Origin: Euonymus europaeus
Taxonomy: Eukaryota; Streptophyta; Magnoliopsida; Celastrales; Celastraceae
DNA: 64,000 nt
Reading direction: 5' to 3'
Assembly (NCBI GenBank): GCA_963580455.1
Contig: OY756957.1
Span: 26,814,501 to 26,878,500, forward strand
The position numbers were made by a program, and so were the translations under genes. Shown here piece after piece: positions 11,222 to 23,667 of the stretch. Position 1 is the stretch's first letter, and each line of letters opens with the position of its first letter. The notes beneath the pieces are model-generated. The model was not told where the DNA came from. It did not search any database and worked only from the letters and a program-made list of their open reading frames with translations.

Positions 11222-11724
11222 CTAAGCAGAATAATCAAGGATGTCACAAACAGAGAATGCATGTACCTCTATAGTGGGAAATGCAAAGAAAGTTAACTGG
11301 CATATAAAGAAGAGCAAATGAGAACTTATAGAAGGATGACATACTTTTGAGTTTGATGTACTCAGCCATGATCCTAGTGACAGACCAGCAATTGTACCCC
11401 TACTACAAAGAATCACACTTTGATGAGTGTAAATTATACTGTGGGGTTGCAATAGTGTAACATTTTCAAATGGAGCAAATAAGGTAGCACAACGGTGGGT
11501 CCAGCATGAAGCTTTCATCAAGTCATTAAAGAATTACATGGGCATTAGACACACAATAAGTATGTATTAGAAACCCAATAGGTATGTATTAGCTTGAAAA
11601 GAAAACACAAAAGGCGAAGTAGAACCTACCATATGCAACACCAATATCATCAAATTTCGTTTTCCCAGACATGGTCCCAATTTGAAGCTATTGCTCAATC
11701 TTCCTGATTGCCTCAATATAGCCC
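11222..11724 (-). pseudogene. D-cysteine desulfhydrase (ACC deaminase family) relic
   Basis: Three consecutive exon remnants are readable on the minus strand. The exon at 11724-11630 encodes GYIEAIRKIEQ, then an in-frame TAG (11690-11688) where a Gln is expected, then KTKFDDIGVAYG before a GTAGGT donor. The exon at about 11404-11345 encodes RGTIAGLSLGSWLS and ends AAA before GTATGT. The exon at about 11266-11222 encodes VHAFSVCDILDY and runs into TAG. These match, in order, a conserved stretch of plant D-cysteine desulfhydrase, a PLP enzyme of the tryptophan synthase beta fold that degrades D-cysteine to pyruvate, H2S and ammonia. The catalytic N-terminal Lys region and the C-terminal third were not found nearby. 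With stops and missing exons it is a pseudogene fragment. Confidence 0.72.
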
Positions 11725-14700
11725 CTGGATGCAATTAAAAATAGGAGCACGACCACAACAGTTAACAATAAGATGTCGTCGATAGTTCTATGAATCTACA
11801 TACAAATCAAGAAATAAATCTACATACCCAGATGAAACGTACATAAATTTATCATCACCTATTTGAGTATGCCGCATTAAGAAACAATAGCATTTTTGTA
11901 TTAAGTGATGAAGCCAAGCAAGAGGAATCTACATAAACTCAATTGTGTGAGCACCATTATCCTCACCTAAATGAGGCAAGAGAGAGGCAGTGTTTCATGA
12001 CAATATACCATGTATATGGAATAATATATGGAGAAATATAAGAATTCAAACAAATGCTTAAATAAATGGAAAAAAATAATAGATGTGTAGGCGAGAATAG
12101 AAAGGCCAATGATAAATAATTTAGGATAAAGAATATGATACGAAAATTATTTTATATCATTGGATGTAATTATGTAAATAACTAACTCTTGTATAGAATA
12201 AAATAAAATTGTTTGTGGGTTCTTACATGAACATTGAAAGGGAAGTGTTGTTAATGTACATTGAACTCCACAGAGATTAAATGCAATTGCAAACTTAGCA
12301 TGTCAGTGATGATAAACGAAGGCCACAATAACCACCTGCAACAAATACCAAAAAAGAAAATCCCAACTATCCCCGAAATCAAGATCGACGAAAAGAATCA
12401 TTAAAATCTGTAAGAAAGTTATTTTAAAAATACAAAAATGTCCTAATGAGTCTATGATTCATTTGAATACGAAAATATATTAATGAGAAGCTATAAATGA
12501 CACAACATAATTAAGTCTTTAGATATCATTCTAGTGTATCAAAGACAAATGTAACTCTACATACATGAAATAACTACTGTAACCAGTCGGAAAATTGATT
12601 CCCCTAAGCAAAGCCAAGAGAATGAACCGAAGCTGGAAGCAGCACACAACAAGAAGTCCCAAACGGACAAAGGAAATGGAAAAGAGTGCCGGTGGGATAA
12701 AGATCCTCAATTGGAGGCAACCAAACACAACAACGACATATTGAGACAGAGCTACGGATCAAATGGAAACATGATGAAGCCAATTGAAAGAAACAAACCA
12801 CAACACACAGTATGGGTCTCAACTTGCTCGCACTATTCTTCACCACAAGAAGATCTACAACAGAAGTACAAAACCATTATAAACAAAGCAACATAAATTG
12901 GGGAAAATGGAAATTCCTCCTTCTCAGCCTCCAGGAAGCCTTGAAGGTTTTGAAGTCATTTTGGCTTTTGTTCTCATGCAATATCTACAAGAAAAATTGA
13001 CAATCGAAGAGTTAGTAGAGTTGGACTCATGTGGAACTTAACATAAGAACCAAAGAAAAATGAAGCTCACCCACTAAAATCTGAACTGTGAACTCAGAAT
13101 TGTAGCGAGGAGCTTCGTATCAACAGGATTGGAGCGTAAAAGAAAGTTTCGAACCACCCAAATCACACGAACAATTAGTCAGTGTAAAGACAAAAAAACA
13201 TCACATAAAGTAGGCCAAGGATTGTTGAATATGAAAGATAGAGGAATGAATTACAAACCTGAACACCAAAAGCAGGTTGCGGAAGAACAAAGAAAGAAAG
13301 ACGCTGAAGAATCAAACCCCAACACCAATGTTTACCTTCACCGATTTTCAAAATTTGAGGACTCTGCGCAACCTGCTTCAATTTAATGACCCTCTTTTTG
13401 TTGCTGTTCTCCGTATTTTGATGCATGAACTTACGGTTTCGTTGAAAATAGTTGATGTCGCTGGCAGCAACTTCTTGGAAAGCAAGTGCATGAACCTACG
13501 AAAAGAGAAAGTCCCCAAGATCCGACGTTGACAATCGAAATAGCATGACGAATCCGAGACACTGTGTAAGGCAGGTGGCTGAACCTGGGAGAGCTTAACT
13601 GGGGAAGACGATATCTTTAGGCAAGATGACAAAACAATCCCCAATATCCGACGTTCACGATTGGAAGAGCTCGACGAATCCGACGGCTGTGAGAGAACAA
13701 AACCATGAACAACGCGCGAGAGTACGTCGGAAGACAACAGACTCGCCAGGAGAAGAGCACAATTTAGGCACTTTAGTATTAAAGTATTAGATATGCCAAA
13801 TGATAAACAAATAAAAATTATTTATTTAATTAAATAATCATAAATTAAAATTATATTTTTATTTCAATTAAAATTAAGAATTTTTATGAGTATAATCATA
13901 TCAACCCTTTTTCATCATATGAGCTTTATCTTAAATGGTTTAGGATCGACATAATGAATAAATGAAAAAATTAACTGAAATTTATTGCAACAATTTTTTA
14001 TTAAATTAAATATTTTTGTGTGTACATAATTCTCTATAAATTTCATATATTTATCTTCGATAAATATGTTAGTGCGATATTTTTATTATATAGACACAGA
14101 TATGTCTGATATATCAATAAACATTTAAAAAAAATATATATTATATATTTAATCAATATTTCACCTTAAATATTAACTATTAATAGGAGGTCAAGATTTT
14201 ATCCCAACAATTTCACCTTCACTGCGAGCTCAAACTGAGGATCGCCTTTGTTTAGGGGGTTTAGGGTAGGCCAGTGCATTTTTACACTGATTTTTAAGCA
14301 TAAATTGTCATTGGGAGTAGCATGTTTGTATGGATAGATATTTTGGAAACTTGTTAGTGGTTTCATAGACCTTTTTTTTTATGTATTTCTTGGATTTTCT
14401 TATGCCATGAGAGATTCCTCAAGACAAAAGCCTAGCTTTCTCTTTTATGCAGTCTTTCACCATTGTTTAAAGGCACACTGTACATGAACCCACGACAGAA
14501 ACATGGCGAGCTTTAAGCTAATTTGATTTTTCTTATTTCCAGACATGTCGGTAAGCTGCACAGATGAATGCAAAAGCAAAGGCTTTTCCATTATGTTATG
14601 AATTTATGATTGCACATACATATAACATGAAACACAAGTACTTTCATTAAAATGCTTATTTATTCATCTTCTACTGCAGTGTGAGGGATATATGTGCAAA

Positions 14701-15013
14701 GAAAGGTATTGACATTGCTTGCAAGTATTTCAAAGCATTTTTACCAAACATTCTCAACCGTAGACAAGAAGCTACAAGTGGATTAGTAAGTTGCATACTT
14801 ACTATGCCTGTGATCAAATATCTTGTATGCAAGACAAAGAGGGAGATATAAGTGAACAACTAAGATTTCATTTTTAATTTCTCCATCCATTTTCAAATTA
14901 ATTTGCCTCCAAAAGTAGAATATCTATACAAGAGCTCGAAACTTGTAAATCTCTATATTTTTCATGCCGGTAAAGAGTGAGAAGCAGTGCTGGGCCAATT
15001 TGCATCCCGAGAA
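11725..15013. other. Intergenic region with no supported gene
   Basis: Several open frames of 60-120 codons exist, the longest at 13378-13737 on the minus strand, but none shows a known domain. The upstream exons of the desulfhydrase relic might be expected here, yet I could not recognise them. A 126 bp-spaced repeat lies at 13511-13690. The 3' UTR of the ZPR gene probably occupies the last 100-150 bases. Confidence 0.4.
13511..13690. repeat. Diverged 126 bp-spaced direct repeat
   Basis: TCCCCAAGATCCGACGTTGA at 13512 and TCCCCAATATCCGACGTTCA at 13638 start two related stretches that also share GACGAATCCGA. By eye the copies are roughly three-quarters identical, which indicates an old local duplication. 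Confidence 0.55.
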
Positions 15014-15244
15014 TTATGGTTTCGTCGAATTAGTAGGATTTTGGGCAGAAGTGGAGCCAATATTGAAGTCAGAAGACTCAGAACTGGTGTTTGGTTTGGA
15101 ATTGGCCTTTGAGAGTCTCTGCTGCAACTCGGACAACAAAGCCTGATTCTCTTGATTGAGCAGGTGAGCTTTCTTCCTTAGCTTCTCATTTTGTTGGATT
15201 ATGTAACAATTCTGCAAATAGAGTTGCGAGTTTAACTTGTCCAT
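15014..15244 (-). CDS. ZPR: LITTLE ZIPPER (ZPR3/ZPR4-like) microprotein
   Basis: A single exon encodes 76 residues from the ATG complementary to 15242-15244 to the TAA at 15016-15014. The N-terminal part reads LNSQLYLQNCYIIQQNEKL and then RKKAHLLNQENQALLSELQQ, the leucine-zipper core of the plant LITTLE ZIPPER family. The C-terminal 30 residues are Ser/Asn/Thr-rich and have no visible fold. Known ZPR proteins lack a DNA-binding domain. They form inactive heterodimers with class III HD-ZIP transcription factors and limit their activity in leaf polarity and meristem control, usually in a feedback loop with those factors. The length fits ZPR3/ZPR4 (about 67-72 residues in Arabidopsis) rather than the longer ZPR1/2. 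No intron is needed within the coding region. Confidence 0.88.
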   Translation of the reverse strand: MDKLNSQLYLQNCYIIQQNEKLRKKAHLLNQENQALLSELQQRLSKANSKPNTSSESSDFNIGSTSAQNPTNSTKP

Positions 15245-17361
15245 GGGAACTGCTCGACTCTCTCTGAAAATATGAAAGTTATTATGTTAAAAGAAAAAAT
15301 CTTAAATTAGTGGTATAACAAAGTTGCTAAATAGTAAGCCATAAGACCGTGCTTCTTTATCAGCTAAAATAAGCTGCTGATATACAGTGAAGCGTTTTAA
15401 AACTATTTTAAGGAAACTGGGTGCTTCACAGAAAGTGTTTTCCAATATAAAGATCGGTCATTTATCGGGGGGCAAAGGTCCAGGAAGATCCTCTATAGAG
15501 AGGAAATTGTGCACGAGTGCGTTTTTGCTATGTATGCAGGAATGGTTGCATAGGCTAATTATGGGGCACTGATGACAGTTCTCTGATCACGTTTGGAAAA
15601 GACCAAAAGCAACATGGTGGAGACGTATGGAAAAGAAAGACAGAAACATACCTTGTACCCTCTAAAGCAGCAGAATTTCAAAGGATGAAAAGCCTATGGA
15701 AAAGAAATTCCTGTGGCTTGTGCTGGTGATGTGGATCCATACATTTATATATTTGTGCAGCTAACTACTGGAAAAAGCGCAGACGCCAGAAATTACTTAA
15801 AGCAGCAGAAACCTGCATGCAAAGCCCCCTCCGAGGAGCTTGATTACCCTGAACTTTAACCGCTAATACGCTCAAGACGGTGAGAATAATCATTGCCTTT
15901 CCTTAGAAAGAGTAGCCTTTATAAGGTTGTTAAAGTGTTGCAAGTAAAAATCACTTTGTATAGTTGCAGGTTGCAGAAGCAACTAACTGAAAGATAGATG
16001 TTGAGGAGACAAGATGCAGATGAACCGGGTGAAATAGAATCTAGAGGAAGTGATGGTTCATGTGTTTGTGAGGATGAAAACGAAAGAGGGCTGGAGGGGC
16101 TGGCTCTACTAAAAGTGCGTCTCACATTCATGTGACAGAGACATACAAAAAGTGCATGCGATAGAGTCGTGGGCGCCAAATTCTTCTTTATTTTGAAAAA
16201 TGACTAAATGAATTAAAATGTTTTACCAGTTCATAGCATGCCTCACAATTCTGCTGCCATAGCACATCAAGGACAGAATTGGGTTCTTGAGCCAGAAATT
16301 CAGTAGGATAAATGCAATGAAAACTAGTCTTTTAGGCACTCCTTTTTGGATGCCATGTTAAAATTAATTACTTTTGTCATTTAACCCAATAAATTAAGTT
16401 AGTGTTTGATAGAACGTATTACAACTGGTACATTCATTTTCTCAACTTAAAGGCTTATATCGATTCACGCACTAAAAAATTCTATGAAACTTTTTCCTCG
16501 TCCCTCTCACACATTTATACTCCTTTCTCAAAATAAATGAATTTCAAAAAAAAATACATATTTGAACTCACCACGTAAAATTATTTCTAACAAGAGTCAT
16601 ATTCGATAAATTTTATTTCATTATGAAACTACTTTACATATCCCTCCCTGACTTGTGCTCTATCAAATATCACACAATTTATTTAACGTCTTATACAATT
16701 TTATAACTTATATGTTATTAGAACTTATACTATATCAAACACTGTCTAATTGTCTTATATGTTATTCTAACATAGGGCACCAAATAAAGCTTTCAGACGG
16801 GTCACAGAAAATGGCCAAGGCCTAGTCTGCATCTCTACTGAACAACCGGATACGTAGTCCCAGACTCCCAGATTCTATTTTGTCAGAATCACCTAGAACG
16901 CAGTCCAAGAACAACTGAATTACATTAAGTTATTAAATATCAAAGGGTGAGCAGCAAAAGCAGATTAATAAAACGATTATCCATTAACCAAACACAATAC
17001 AAGGGTTGCTGCCCAGTTGCGATGCGATGGTACCACCTCATGTTCAAACAACCCTGCTCCTGACCACGTATGGTACTATTCCTGTTATGGAGTATAAGCA
17101 ACAATCAATACCTCTTGATGGAAAAACCTTCAACTAGCAACGCGAGCAAAGCCACATAAACAGCATAACAATATGCAGAAATCAAACATTTATGCTTTTA
17201 AGAGAGTGTGTTCAGAGAACAGAAGGTGACAGATATACACAATAAATCGTAAGAGCCGAGGAAATAAATAACTATTACAGTGCCATCTGCACCCTTGCCA
17301 GTTGACAATCACAGATAAGTGCAACCTTCCAGCTAGCAGGGTTCAGGCATGGCCCACGCCC
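15245..17361. other. ZPR upstream region and intergenic DNA
   Basis: The first several hundred bases are the presumed leader and promoter of the minus-strand ZPR gene. An 86-codon minus-strand frame at 15919-16179 has no recognisable domain and is probably non-coding. A small inverted-repeat element lies at 16401-16743. The 3' UTR of the R3H gene occupies the right end. Confidence 0.4.
16401..16743. mobile_element. Small TIR element (MITE-like)
   Basis: AGTGTTTGATAGAACGTAT at the left and the reverse complement of AGTGTTTGATATAGTAT at the right enclose 343 bp of AT-rich, non-coding DNA. A clear target-site duplication was not seen. The element at 52025-52286 has similar-looking ends and interior. 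Confidence 0.5.
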
Positions 17362-20300
17362 TCAACGTGGCCTTGCATCAGGTTGCTGTTGATGAGACTG
17401 CACAACAATTCATATCAATATCAGATTTATCGAGCATCGATACAAGTAAAACATTAACACAATTGCAATTCCATCAGGCACCATAATGGAAAATGAAATT
17501 CAGTATCAAGATGGTCAATATGTTGGCGCTATTTATAAATGGAAGAAAGTCAACAAATTAATAAATTGTGACATCTTGATGAATCATGCAATGACAAAAC
17601 ACTATCTGGTGGTGAAAGATTCAACCCATAATCTAGAATATAGAAAAGAGGTCACACAGAAGTCTATGGTGAACTAAGAAGGCTGCAAGATCATCCTACA
17701 GACAACCGTCCCGACATAAATAAGGCAATATCCAAAAAAGCTGAACGGGAGGAAATATGGGTGGTGATCTATTCTTGATGTAACGGAACTCATTACTTGT
17801 AGATTATCGGATATGGGTAGCACACCCTCAAAGCCCCTTGGGAAAAAAGGTAAAATACAACCACGACATAAATTGATGTCTCACACATGCTTCACCACTA
17901 CACTATCTGTACCTGTGAAAAAGGAGGGTGAACGTGTTCATGATGGATGTAAGTCAATCCAGGATGCTGACCAGGATACTGGGAGGAATGCAGATATATT
18001 GCAGATGGACGTGAACCGACATGATTCGGATTGAATGACGTCATTATGGTTTCTGGATGACCATAGCCAATTCCGGCAGGAGAAGATGGAGCAGTCCAAG
18101 GCCCAGGTAAATGTTGAGGAAGAAGCCGTGAATGATGTTCCACGGATATATGAGGCCTATTGGTCGATCCAAGTTGTGGAAATTCAGTGTTATATGTTAC
18201 CGCAGGGGTGTACATAGGCTGCATGGTATATGACCCTCCACTAAATCCAAATCCAGGGTCAAATCTTTGCATATACCTGACAAATGAGTGAATTAGTTTT
18301 GTGTATGAATCAAAATAACAGTTCAAGTTAACTTTGACACTGTAATGGATAGCGGCTAGAAACATACAGCGGCCAATTTTCCAAACATCCATACGCATAA
18401 TTCAAGCATAACATAGCATCCAACCACCCCCACAAGTGCCTCTTAGTTTTCATTGTTTTCTACTGATTAGCGAAATTCACACCAATAACCAAGGTTTTAA
18501 AACGCGAAAGGCGATTTGAGGCGGTCAGGCTATATTGAGGCGAGGCGGTAGCCTCAAGGCGATCGAGGCGGTCGCCTCATTCCAAACTAAAAAAATAGGA
18601 TCCTCAACATATAAAAGCATCCATAATAATTATAAAATTAAAAATATTCATGAAAATATCACACATAACAATTCATAACATACAAATATAAAATATTTTA
18701 AAAAAAACATCTCTAATAATTAGAAATCATAATACTCCAATTCGTGTGAGGTGCTGCTTTGCTGGTGGCGAGGTCGCTGGGTGCTCACGAGGGTCGTGCG
18801 AGGTGCTGGTGGCGAGGTCGCTGATCTCTGGCGGGGTTGCGAGCTGCGCTGGGTGCTGGCGAGCTGAGCGCGAGGTGCTGGAGAGGTAGCCAGAGGAGCT
18901 GGAGAAGTCGCGCGAGGTGCTAGAGAGCTCGCGAAGCTCAGGCGATCTTCGCGCGAGGTGCTGTCCAAAGACTGGTGGCTGCTGGCGATGCTCTTCAGCT
19001 GCGCGACTTGCTGAAAAATTAGGTTAAACCCAGTCTTTGGACAGGTGCGATTTTCATCTCTGGTTTTTTGTTTTTTTGTTTTTTTTTTATTATTTTATCG
19101 CCTCAGCGAGAAACAGAGCGCCTCGCGTGGAGGCGGGCCTCAAGGCGGCCGCCTCAGTCAACGAGGCGATTTTGACGAACTTCCGATTTGAGGCTCTTAG
19201 AACGATTCGGTTGATGGTCGGAGGCGGCTGAGGCGCGCCTTGAGGCGGCGCCTCAGTTCGATTTTTTAAACCATGCCAATAACGAATGGTTTTTATGGAT
19301 GCAAGAACTGACCTGAGCTTACCACTACTACTTTGAAGCCAATCTCTATGCCCATTTTTTAGAAGTGAGAAATTATCCATTAACAAAATAAGGGCATCAT
19401 GTGCCAGAGATGCACTAGTTCTGGATGAGATTCAGAACAGTCACCTTAGCATTACAACCTCTTGCAACATATATCCTCTAAACAAAAATAAAACAGTATA
19501 AAATCATCAGCTCTCACAGGCTATAGGCCAGCAGTTCAACGAATATGACAAAAAAAATTGCAACTGTTGGGACTTGGGAAAAGGATAGATATAATATGAT
19601 TAATATCAGTCCACAATAGTCTGAATAGATTTAAGGCAAAGAAAACAGATTTTTTTCCTGCATTAGAGGTAGGCTACACACACCAAAGATTCCACAACAT
19701 GTAGCATGATAGATTGATCGTATTCATTAAAAGTTCTGATCAATGAAGATGCTTGACTAATGCACCAAAGTAAGAAACTGCAAGGACTAAAAGGACAATT
19801 TATCAATAATCTGGTAGAGGCTCCTCCCCAGCCTTGATATTTATAATCCACCAATTTAAAAAGTAAACGAAAACCAGACAAAATTTGTTCCTCCATGATT
19901 TGCACAATAGGAATAAATAATAAATTAACCACTCATTCTACTTTTGAGGGGCATGCTATGGCATTCAAAATCAAATCACACTAAAATATAATTCATTTCA
20001 TCATGAGAATAAGATGAACAGCATACCTATCATAGCTCCTGTCAAAATCAGGATCCTTGCGCTCAACTTCACGGTCACGAAAAATAGCCACCTTATTATT
20101 TGGTTTGTACCTACCAACAGGTTCCTTCTCAGACCTACCTCTATTTGATCTACTGCTACTCGTAGAAGATTCAATCAAGCACCTCGGCCTCCCCGAATTC
20201 ACATCAGGAAACCCAGAAGATGGCTTTTCTTCCAACCTCGATATCCCAGAGGAACCATGCTGAGAAGTACCTGGGAACTTTGGCTCAATTTCCAGTTTTT

Positions 20301-23300
20301 CGCTGCCACCACTAGAATTACTGGAGTTAAATATCCGAGCCCGAGCTCGATTATACTCTTCTTTTCTTTCCTCCACACTTCTGGAATTGTTTTTCTCTGA
20401 AGAATTTGATTTTGAGTTGCCGGAAGTTTGTGAAAGTTTCTGTGGCCTTTGTTTAATTGCAACCTTGACAGCACCACCGTCTTCAGATGGCAAATTAACA
20501 GGAATGTCGGCCAGGCGAATCATAGGAAGCCTACACTCAGAAGTCTTGCAGACAATAATTCTAGAACTAGAACTATCGGATAGATTATTATCTGATAAAA
20601 CCATAGAATGTAGTGAGTAATGCTGTGCCACGCGGTGAGCAGCCAACCGCAAATATGAAGTAGGCAGTTGTGAAAACTCTAACTGCTGCTGATTAGGATC
20701 ACGAATGAAATTTGCAACAGCTTGCTCTATCCGGAGAACTGAGATAGACGGAGAGAGGATGAGAGAAAGAGATAGACACACCCACACAAACATAGATGAT
20801 AAGTAGTGACACGTCCAGAAAAAGGCATATAACCAGCAGCAACTTAGTTATTAAATGCAATAATAAGACTAAAGTATTCTAAGAAAGAAAAGAAGAGTTA
20901 AGTAAATATCAACTACCAAGATATACATTATTCTTTCTAATTGAAGCAGCAATCATATGCACGATACCATTGTCATGTGAAAATAACAAACAAACCAAAC
21001 AACAAACATTCATTATTCCAGATTGCTGACCCCAAAAAAAGGATGATTAATGGTGGAAATGGAATTGAACGAACAGTAAAGCAATCAACAAGATAAAGAA
21101 CTGATTCCACATACACTTGTCAGGTCTAAGCCAATGTCTGGAATTGATTGAAGCAATAGCTACAGCCACATATGAAGCAAAATAGTGATGTGGAAGATAG
21201 CTTGTAACATGTTATATGGCCACATGAGTTATTTCACCCCAATTCTCAAATGTCCCAAGCATATGTAGTTATGTACAGATGTCTCAGCATTTGAAAGAGG
21301 TACTTTACACCATTCCTGGACAAGCTACCGCTTGTTTACTCTTAGAAACAATAAAATATAAAGACTGCATAAAATAATTTGAATTATATGCCCACGTCAA
21401 GGAAGTTCTTTGCAAGGAAACTCTAAGTCTACTACAAAAGAGCACTTTCCCATGCCAAACAAAGAGTTTTCCAGTTTTTCTAAAAGCAGTGGCTAGCAAC
21501 AGAATCTGGAGCAAGTTTGAGCTCTCAACAGTGGCTAACACCACACTCTAAGGAGAAGCTAACAGTTTCTATGAATTATCTCACTCATTAGAAGCCTCAT
21601 TTAAAAAAATCACTTCCACAAAGCATCCAATCACTGAATGCTTCAATTTGATCACAAACTCTGCACAGAGCCGCATAAATCTAGAGGATATTAGCTTTCG
21701 AACAGATCCAAGAGACCATTAAGAGAAATCTGATGCTTGCTATGTTAGATTTCTAAAAAACTTATAATAGAGTATGGTGGTATAAAAAGACACTATTTTA
21801 GCACAACAAGAGCACATATGTAGTTACGAGCAAGTCATCATTTCATCATCATGAGCAGAACTCAGCATATTGATTCTATTTAAATAACTAAACAACAACC
21901 ATGCAAATTGGAATATCCAACTACCGTTTAACTTCTCCTCAGCCACGAAACAGGCGAGTCAATTGTTGTACATGCATTGAGCAAACAGTCTCTATTCAAC
22001 AAAAAAATAACAACTCAAGGTAGGAGACATAATGAATTTAGAAAGTGACTATGAAAAAAACCCCATTTCACATGTGGTAAAATTGCAAGGGTGTAACATC
22101 GAGGTCATAGGAGGTCATAGGTTCAATTCCTGGAAATAGTCTCACCAAATATTATATGTGGGTAAGGCTGCATAAATCCTGCATGTCCCCGACCCTGCCC
22201 ATTACGGGATCATTGTGCACGTGAGTTGTTTATCTTTTATCATAGTGGAAGAAGATGGCAATACAAATTTCACAATAGTTACTCATTTAGAGATTATAAG
22301 TTCTCTGAAGGACAGAAATTCCACTTGTTAATAGACGCTACGCGTGTGAGAAAATGAGGAACCAACTAGGCATACTACTCTGCATTGCATATGGTTGCCA
22401 CTCTATCAGACAAAACCTTACAAATTATGGAATTATCAGGGGTGGTAGCTGCCTAGTAGCTAGCACAGAGGAAGCCTGACTAAAAAGGCAAGGTTATACA
22501 ATGTTAGAGATGCATATAACAATAGTTAGAGATGCATATAACCATATGCAATGTAGAGGATTTTTTTTGGAGATATTTAGAAGGAAAGAAGTAGAGGAAT
22601 TTTTGAAGGGACTGAAGAAAGTCAGAATCTTCTAGTATATTGAATTATTGACAAGTACTCTCATAATTGGCATAAAGGTGGAAATAAGATATTCAAGGAA
22701 CTTACTGGTACATGTGGTAGAAATTTCAAATCTCTTCTTCAATGAAGTTTACTTACAATCTGAAAAGATATCTACATGCAGTTATCTCGGAACAAAAAAC
22801 ACTGGTGATGGTGGTAAATCATAAATATTGGTGAGAGAGATGCACACAAAAGAGGAAACGGCTTGTTAGGAGGTGCTGAAATTGCCCACTCAGTAAAGCT
22901 AGCACACAAAATGCAGGTTTATAGAATCCATTACAAATTCTACGTGCCAACATATTAGAATTGGATTTCATCCTGAGGCTCCAAAGAAAATGATAGTTTT
23001 TATTTTACTTTTCATTGTTGAAAATATCCCACATAATGGCGCATTATCACATTCCTTAGAGCAATAAACAACATGCATGCTGTTTATTTGTTCTTTAGTG
23101 AAGTCACAAATTCCATGGTGTGCATTAAAGCATTCACACAGGCCAGGTACATTCATCTAGATAATAACAAGTTACTAGTTAAAGAGAGCAACAAGAGCTA
23201 AATCACATAGCTGAAAGGGATACAGGCACGAGACGTCAACTAACAGACTCACAATTATAAAATTCTAGCTAGACTGATGCAGAAGCTACGGACACGGATA

Positions 23301-23667
23301 CAGAAATCATAACAAACGCGCGACATTCTAAATTTGAGTAACGCATGAGCAGCGTAAAAGCAATTACATCTATCCTCTCTACAAAAAATTTACCAGAGAG
23401 ACGCTCTCGAGGGTTCTGCAGAGCTTCGCGGAGAAACTGATCCACCTGATTGATGGCATCCTGCGAGACCTTCTCAGTACCAGCCGAAGTGGACGAAAAA
23501 GAACCAGATACGGAAACTGAGTTCAAGGAATCTGCTGATAGCGACTCCGATGAATCTTTCTTCGTGGAATTGGAGTCTCTGAGCATCAATCTGCTCAAAT
23601 TCACGTCCAAATCCGCCACCTCCCATGACTCGGGGGCTCCGAGATCCTCAACCACAGAGCCCTCCAT
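17362..23667 (-). CDS. R3H and SUZ domain nucleic-acid-binding protein
   Basis: The minus-strand exons are 23667-23394, 20738-20027, 18276-17913 and 17397-17362. They sum to 1386 nt, a 461-residue protein. Exon 1 gives the N terminus MEGSVVEDLGAPESWEVADL. Residues about 92-140 form an R3H domain, with the core Arg122-x3-His126 in YLRLAAHRVAQHY. Residues about 160-228 form a SUZ domain ending EERKEEYNRARARIF. The C-terminal 200 residues are low-complexity, rich in Gly, Pro, Tyr, His and Gln. R3H domains bind single-stranded nucleic acids and SUZ domains bind RNA; both occur together in a small plant family of unclear function. Intron 1 (2.65 kb) carries an Au-like SINE and intron 2 (1.75 kb) a hAT element. 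The last coding exon is only 36 nt. The ATG at 23667 is the first in-frame ATG and fits the family N terminus. Confidence 0.9.
18490..19275. mobile_element. Non-autonomous hAT element with perfect 8 bp TSDs
   Basis: The 786 bp element begins CAAGGTTTTAAAAC and ends TTTTTTAAACCATG, which form terminal inverted repeats. The identical octamer CCAATAAC sits on both sides (18482-18489 and 19276-19283), the hallmark of hAT insertion. The subterminal parts are dense in GAGGCG/CGCCTC motifs in both orientations. An internal 15 bp inverted repeat, CTGTCCAAAGACTGG at 18961 with its complement at 19030-19044, would form a hairpin. No transposase is encoded. An 82-codon frame of Ser/Pro/Ala repeats inside is a product of GAGGTGCTGG-type repeats. 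It lies in intron 2 of the R3H gene. Confidence 0.88.
22068..22232 (+). mobile_element. Au-like SINE in intron 1 of the R3H gene
   Basis: A Pol III B box (GGTTCAATTCC, 22120-22130) is followed by GGAAATAGTCTC, GGGTAAGGCTGCAT, CCCCGACCCTGCCCATTACG and CATTGTGCACG. This order of blocks is typical of the plant Au SINE family. The start of the element contains a small internal duplication (GGTCATAGGA then GGTCATAGG). Precise ends and target duplications were not resolved. Confidence 0.72.

Noticed and set aside
13378..13737. 119-codon minus-strand frame with two RRILG-containing repeats
   Set aside because: No known domain, no ATG-supported family start and poor composition. The repetition is explained by the 126 bp-spaced DNA repeat.
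14245..14270. TTTAGGG-like telomeric repeat
   Set aside because: Only two imperfect copies, insufficient for an interstitial telomere tract.
15919..16179. 86-codon minus-strand frame upstream of ZPR
   Set aside because: No ATG at the listed start, no domain and serine-rich low-complexity content. Probably leader or promoter DNA.
18720..18968. 82-codon Ser/Pro/Ala-rich frame
   Set aside because: Lies wholly inside the hAT element and is produced by its GC-rich short repeats.
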